DNA of 53,919 nt from CAYVBE01 sp964448935. GTDB lineage: Bacteria; Planctomycetota; Brocadiia; SM23-32. Location: assembly GCA_964448935.1 (NCBI GenBank), contig CAYVBE010000004.1, positions 1 to 53,919 of the forward strand, given 5' to 3'. A model generated the notes under the pieces. It saw only the letters and a list, made by a program, of their open reading frames with translations, had not been told where the DNA came from and ran no database searches. The position numbers and the translations under genes were made by a program. Shown here piece by piece: positions 51,995 through 53,919 of the stretch. Each line of letters begins with the position of its first letter. The stretch's first letter is position 1.

Positions 51995-52586
51995 GGACGC
52001 AAAGAAAGACAAAGGCCTCACGCGGCGCGAGTTCTTCGACAGCGTGGGACGGGGCACCTGCCTGCTGGCAGTCGGTATGGTGGGCGGTGTGGCCGCGCTC
52101 CGGTCCCATGGCCGGGACTACGTCTGGCAGGTTGACCCGTTCAAGTGTACTCAGTGCGGCCGCTGCGCCACGCACTGCGTTCTGGACACCTCGGCCGTCA
52201 AGTGCGTTCACAACTTCGAGATGTGCGGGTACTGCCGGTTGTGCTTCGGCTTTTTCCAGACCAATCCCGTAAATCTGAACACGGCTGCCGAGAACCAGAT
52301 GTGCCCGCTGGGTGCCATCGAGCGCAAGTTCGTCGAAGACCCCTATCACCAGTACGTCATCAACGAGGACCTGTGCAACGGCTGCGGCAAGTGTGTAGAG
52401 GGATGCGAAACGTTCGGCAACGGCTCGCTTTACCTTCAGGTGCGCCATAACCTGTGCCTGAACTGCAACGAGTGCGCCATCGCGGAGGCATGCCCGGCCG
52501 ATGCCTATATCCGGCTGCCCGCCTCCGACCCCTACGTGACCAAGATAGACGGGCCGGAGGCCCTTGCCAGGCGGCTGGGTGAGTGA
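51987..52586 (+). CDS. Tat-exported polyferredoxin (NapG-like)
   Basis: A 199-residue iron-sulfur protein with a Tat signal (TRREFF at 12-17, hydrophobic 24-38). Cysteine motifs are C54/57/60/64 (CTQCGRCATHC), C73/80/83/86 with C106, C130/133/136/140 (CNGCGKCVEGC) and C157/160/163/169 (CLNCNECAIAEACP), enough for about four [4Fe-4S] clusters, as in NapG/MauM-type periplasmic ferredoxins. These pass electrons from a membrane quinol dehydrogenase to a periplasmic reductase. The NapH-like gene overlaps its 3' end by 8 bases, supporting that role. The terminal acceptor is not in the window. Confidence 0.85.
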   Translation: MAEDAKKDKGLTRREFFDSVGRGTCLLAVGMVGGVAALRSHGRDYVWQVDPFKCTQCGRCATHCVLDTSAVKCVHNFEMCGYCRLCFGFFQTNPVNLNTAAENQMCPLGAIERKFVEDPYHQYVINEDLCNGCGKCVEGCETFGNGSLYLQVRHNLCLNCNECAIAEACPADAYIRLPASDPYVTKIDGPEALARRLGE

Positions 52587-53508
52587 TCTTTGCCCGCGCA
52601 CGGCTACGGTGCGGGAGAACGGGTACCTCTTTACCTCGAATGAGAAGCAGACGGTGGTCCGACGCATAAAGACAATCTTGATAATCGCCCTTCCGCTGCT
52701 GGTGGTCTCCACGGCGGTGGGGGAGCTGCGGTTCCCGCCGCCGGATTTCGAGACCGGCTACGAGATGCCGCACATGACGCGGCCGCTGGCGCGGGCGCAG
52801 TGGCAGGAGACTATGGACGTGCTGGTGCTGGCGGGCGCGTTGTCGGTGGGCGCGTATCTGGCGCTTTGGCGTCGCAGTCGCACGGGCATGTTGGGGCTGA
52901 CGATCTTCTCGCTCGCCTATTTTGGGTTCTATCGCGGCGGTTGTGTCTGCCCCATCGGGGCCATCCAGAACGTGTCGCTGGCGGTGGCGGATTCATCCTA
53001 CGTTCTGCCCTTCACCGTGGCGCTGTTCTTTGTACTGCCGCTGGCGTTTGCGGCGCTGTTCGGACGGGTTTTCTGCGCCGGGGTGTGTCCACTCGGCGCG
53101 ATGCAGGAGCTGGTTCTGGTCAAGCCCGTCAAGGTGCCCGACTGGCTGGAGGAGGGCCTGCGCGTGCTGCCGCTGCTGTATCTTGGCGTGGCGGTGCTCT
53201 ACGCCGTTACGGACACAGCCTTCGTGATCTGCCGTTTTGATCCTTTCGTGTCCTTCTTCCGGCTCAACGGGCGATTTCTGATTCTGGTCGGCGGAGGGAT
53301 AGTTCTCGGGATCAGCACCTTCGTGGGGCGGCCGTACTGCCGTTTCCTCTGCCCGTACGCGCCGCTGCTGGCGGTTATCTCGCGGTTTGCCTGGAAGCGG
53401 GCCGGCATCACGCCGCACGAGTGCGTGGGCTGCACCCTGTGCGACGACGCCTGCCCCTACGGTGCGATCGAGCGGCCCACTCCGGAGAAAGTGAGCCCCA
53501 GCTTATGA
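52579..53508 (+). CDS. NapH/NosR-like membrane iron-sulfur protein
   Basis: A 309-residue membrane protein with about five hydrophobic segments. CxxxCP motifs (GGCVCPIGAI, FCAGVCPLGAM, YCRFLCPYAPL) and a terminal ferredoxin motif CVGCTLCDDACP are typical of NapH/NosR/RdxA-type proteins, which take electrons from quinol and pass them to periplasmic ferredoxins. Residues 27-44 form the first membrane helix. The start is uncertain: GTG 52579 gives an 8-base overlap with AGGCGG upstream, while GTG 52609 would shorten it by 10 residues; there is no ATG nearby. The next gene overlaps by four bases (ATGA). Confidence 0.85.
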   Translation: MSDLCPRTATVRENGYLFTSNEKQTVVRRIKTILIIALPLLVVSTAVGELRFPPPDFETGYEMPHMTRPLARAQWQETMDVLVLAGALSVGAYLALWRRSRTGMLGLTIFSLAYFGFYRGGCVCPIGAIQNVSLAVADSSYVLPFTVALFFVLPLAFAALFGRVFCAGVCPLGAMQELVLVKPVKVPDWLEEGLRVLPLLYLGVAVLYAVTDTAFVICRFDPFVSFFRLNGRFLILVGGGIVLGISTFVGRPYCRFLCPYAPLLAVISRFAWKRAGITPHECVGCTLCDDACPYGAIERPTPEKVSPSL

Positions 53509-53919
53509 AGAAGTTTGCCATCATCCTGCTGTTCATCCTGCCCGTGCTGGGAGGGCTGTGCGGATACGGTGCCGGGCCTTTTCTGGCGCGTGGGCACTGG
53601 AAGGTCCGCCTGGCCCGCCGGATCGCCCGGGAGGATGCGCTGGGCCTGACCGAGTTGACGAAGGAGAGCGAGGCGTTCCGGGAGACGGGCGACTCGACGG
53701 AGGAACTTTACGAGGAGGCCGGTGGTATCCAGAAGACGATGCGCATGGGCGGGGCGCTACTGGGCGTCTGGTTCGGGCTGGTTATCGCGGCAAAGCTCAA
53801 CGGCCTGACCCGGGAGCGGCGGCGGCAGGCATACGAGATCAACCACGCCCGGTGCGTCGTCTGCGCGAGATGTTTTGAGGTATGTCCCTTCGAGAGAGAC
53901 AGGCGCGAGGAACAGGCGC
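53505..53919 (+). CDS. Membrane iron-sulfur protein, cut by window end
   Basis: The first 138 residues are present; the gene continues beyond the window. Residues 4-27 are hydrophobic (signal or anchor), a charged helical stretch follows, and a second membrane segment lies at about 83-98. A ferredoxin motif, CVVCARCFEVCP (residues 118-129), is near the end of the visible part. ATG 53505 overlaps the NapH-like stop (ATGA). It is probably a further electron-transfer subunit. The family is not recognised. Confidence 0.7.
   Translation, partial: MKKFAIILLFILPVLGGLCGYGAGPFLARGHWKVRLARRIAREDALGLTELTKESEAFRETGDSTEELYEEAGGIQKTMRMGGALLGVWFGLVIAAKLNGLTRERRRQAYEINHARCVVCARCFEVCPFERDRREEQA

Noticed and set aside
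1..53919. CRISPR arrays, tRNA or rRNA genes, prophage or transposase genes
   Set aside because: No regularly spaced repeats, cloverleaf-like sequences or recognisable integrase/transposase proteins were seen by eye; a covariance-model scan would be needed to exclude small RNAs.

Overview
The window is GC-rich bacterial DNA that uses the standard bacterial code. Two N runs (36941-36977 and 47968-48067) mark it as a scaffold, probably from a metagenome. The content suggests an uncultured member of the PVC group, planctomycete-like, or a relative such as Hydrogenedentota or Armatimonadota. The signs are two very large OPT-like DUF6785/6784 membrane proteins, a Tat-exported sulfatase, a secreted methyltransferase-like/PQQ-propeller fusion, exported flavoproteins and many beta-propellers. 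No rRNA or tRNA was recognised, so the taxonomy is inference.

1-6.8 kb holds small separate units. They are a TPR protein, a tandem pair of exported DUF4139-like proteins, a nested palindromic repeat between convergent genes, a glycyl-radical-enzyme activase with its own promoter and no enzyme nearby, and a DUF2157/GDYXXLXY membrane pair.

6.8-36.8 kb is a co-directional catabolic island. It has two DUF6785 transporter-like proteins, a lactonase, a FucI-like and an AraA-like isomerase, two duplicated zinc dehydrogenases flanking a galactonate-dehydratase-type enolase, a hydroxyacid dehydrogenase, a further dehydrogenase, a rhamnosidase-like glycosidase, a DUF1537 kinase with a PdxA2-type dehydrogenase, an aldo/keto reductase, a sulfatase, an FGGY kinase and a TIM-barrel isomerase. 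Together these fit uptake and breakdown of sulfated plant or algal deoxysugars through aldonic acids and C4 acid phosphates to DHAP. Two odd exported proteins sit in the same run: a methyltransferase-like/PQQ fusion and a double-FAD/HEAT protein. No transcription factor was recognised anywhere in the window.

37.1-48 kb is a tightly coupled operon behind one good promoter: a Cys-rich ferredoxin, a B12-type radical SAM enzyme, a DxDD terpene cyclase, a DUF116-polyprenyl synthase fusion, a prenyltransferase-beta-like protein with a Cys tail, and a LolD/FtsX-type ABC exporter. Its genes overlap by 4-37 bases or lie 1-29 bases apart. I regard it as the strongest candidate for an undescribed system: synthesis, radical tailoring and export of a cyclic isoprenoid.

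48-53.9 kb, beyond a 100-N gap, is an extracytoplasmic propeller and electron-transfer set. It holds two PQQ-like propellers, an NHL lipoprotein, a small four-Cys Tat protein, a Tat polyferredoxin, a NapH-like membrane iron-sulfur protein and a further membrane iron-sulfur protein cut by the window end. Whether it belongs with the isoprenoid operon depends on the gap.
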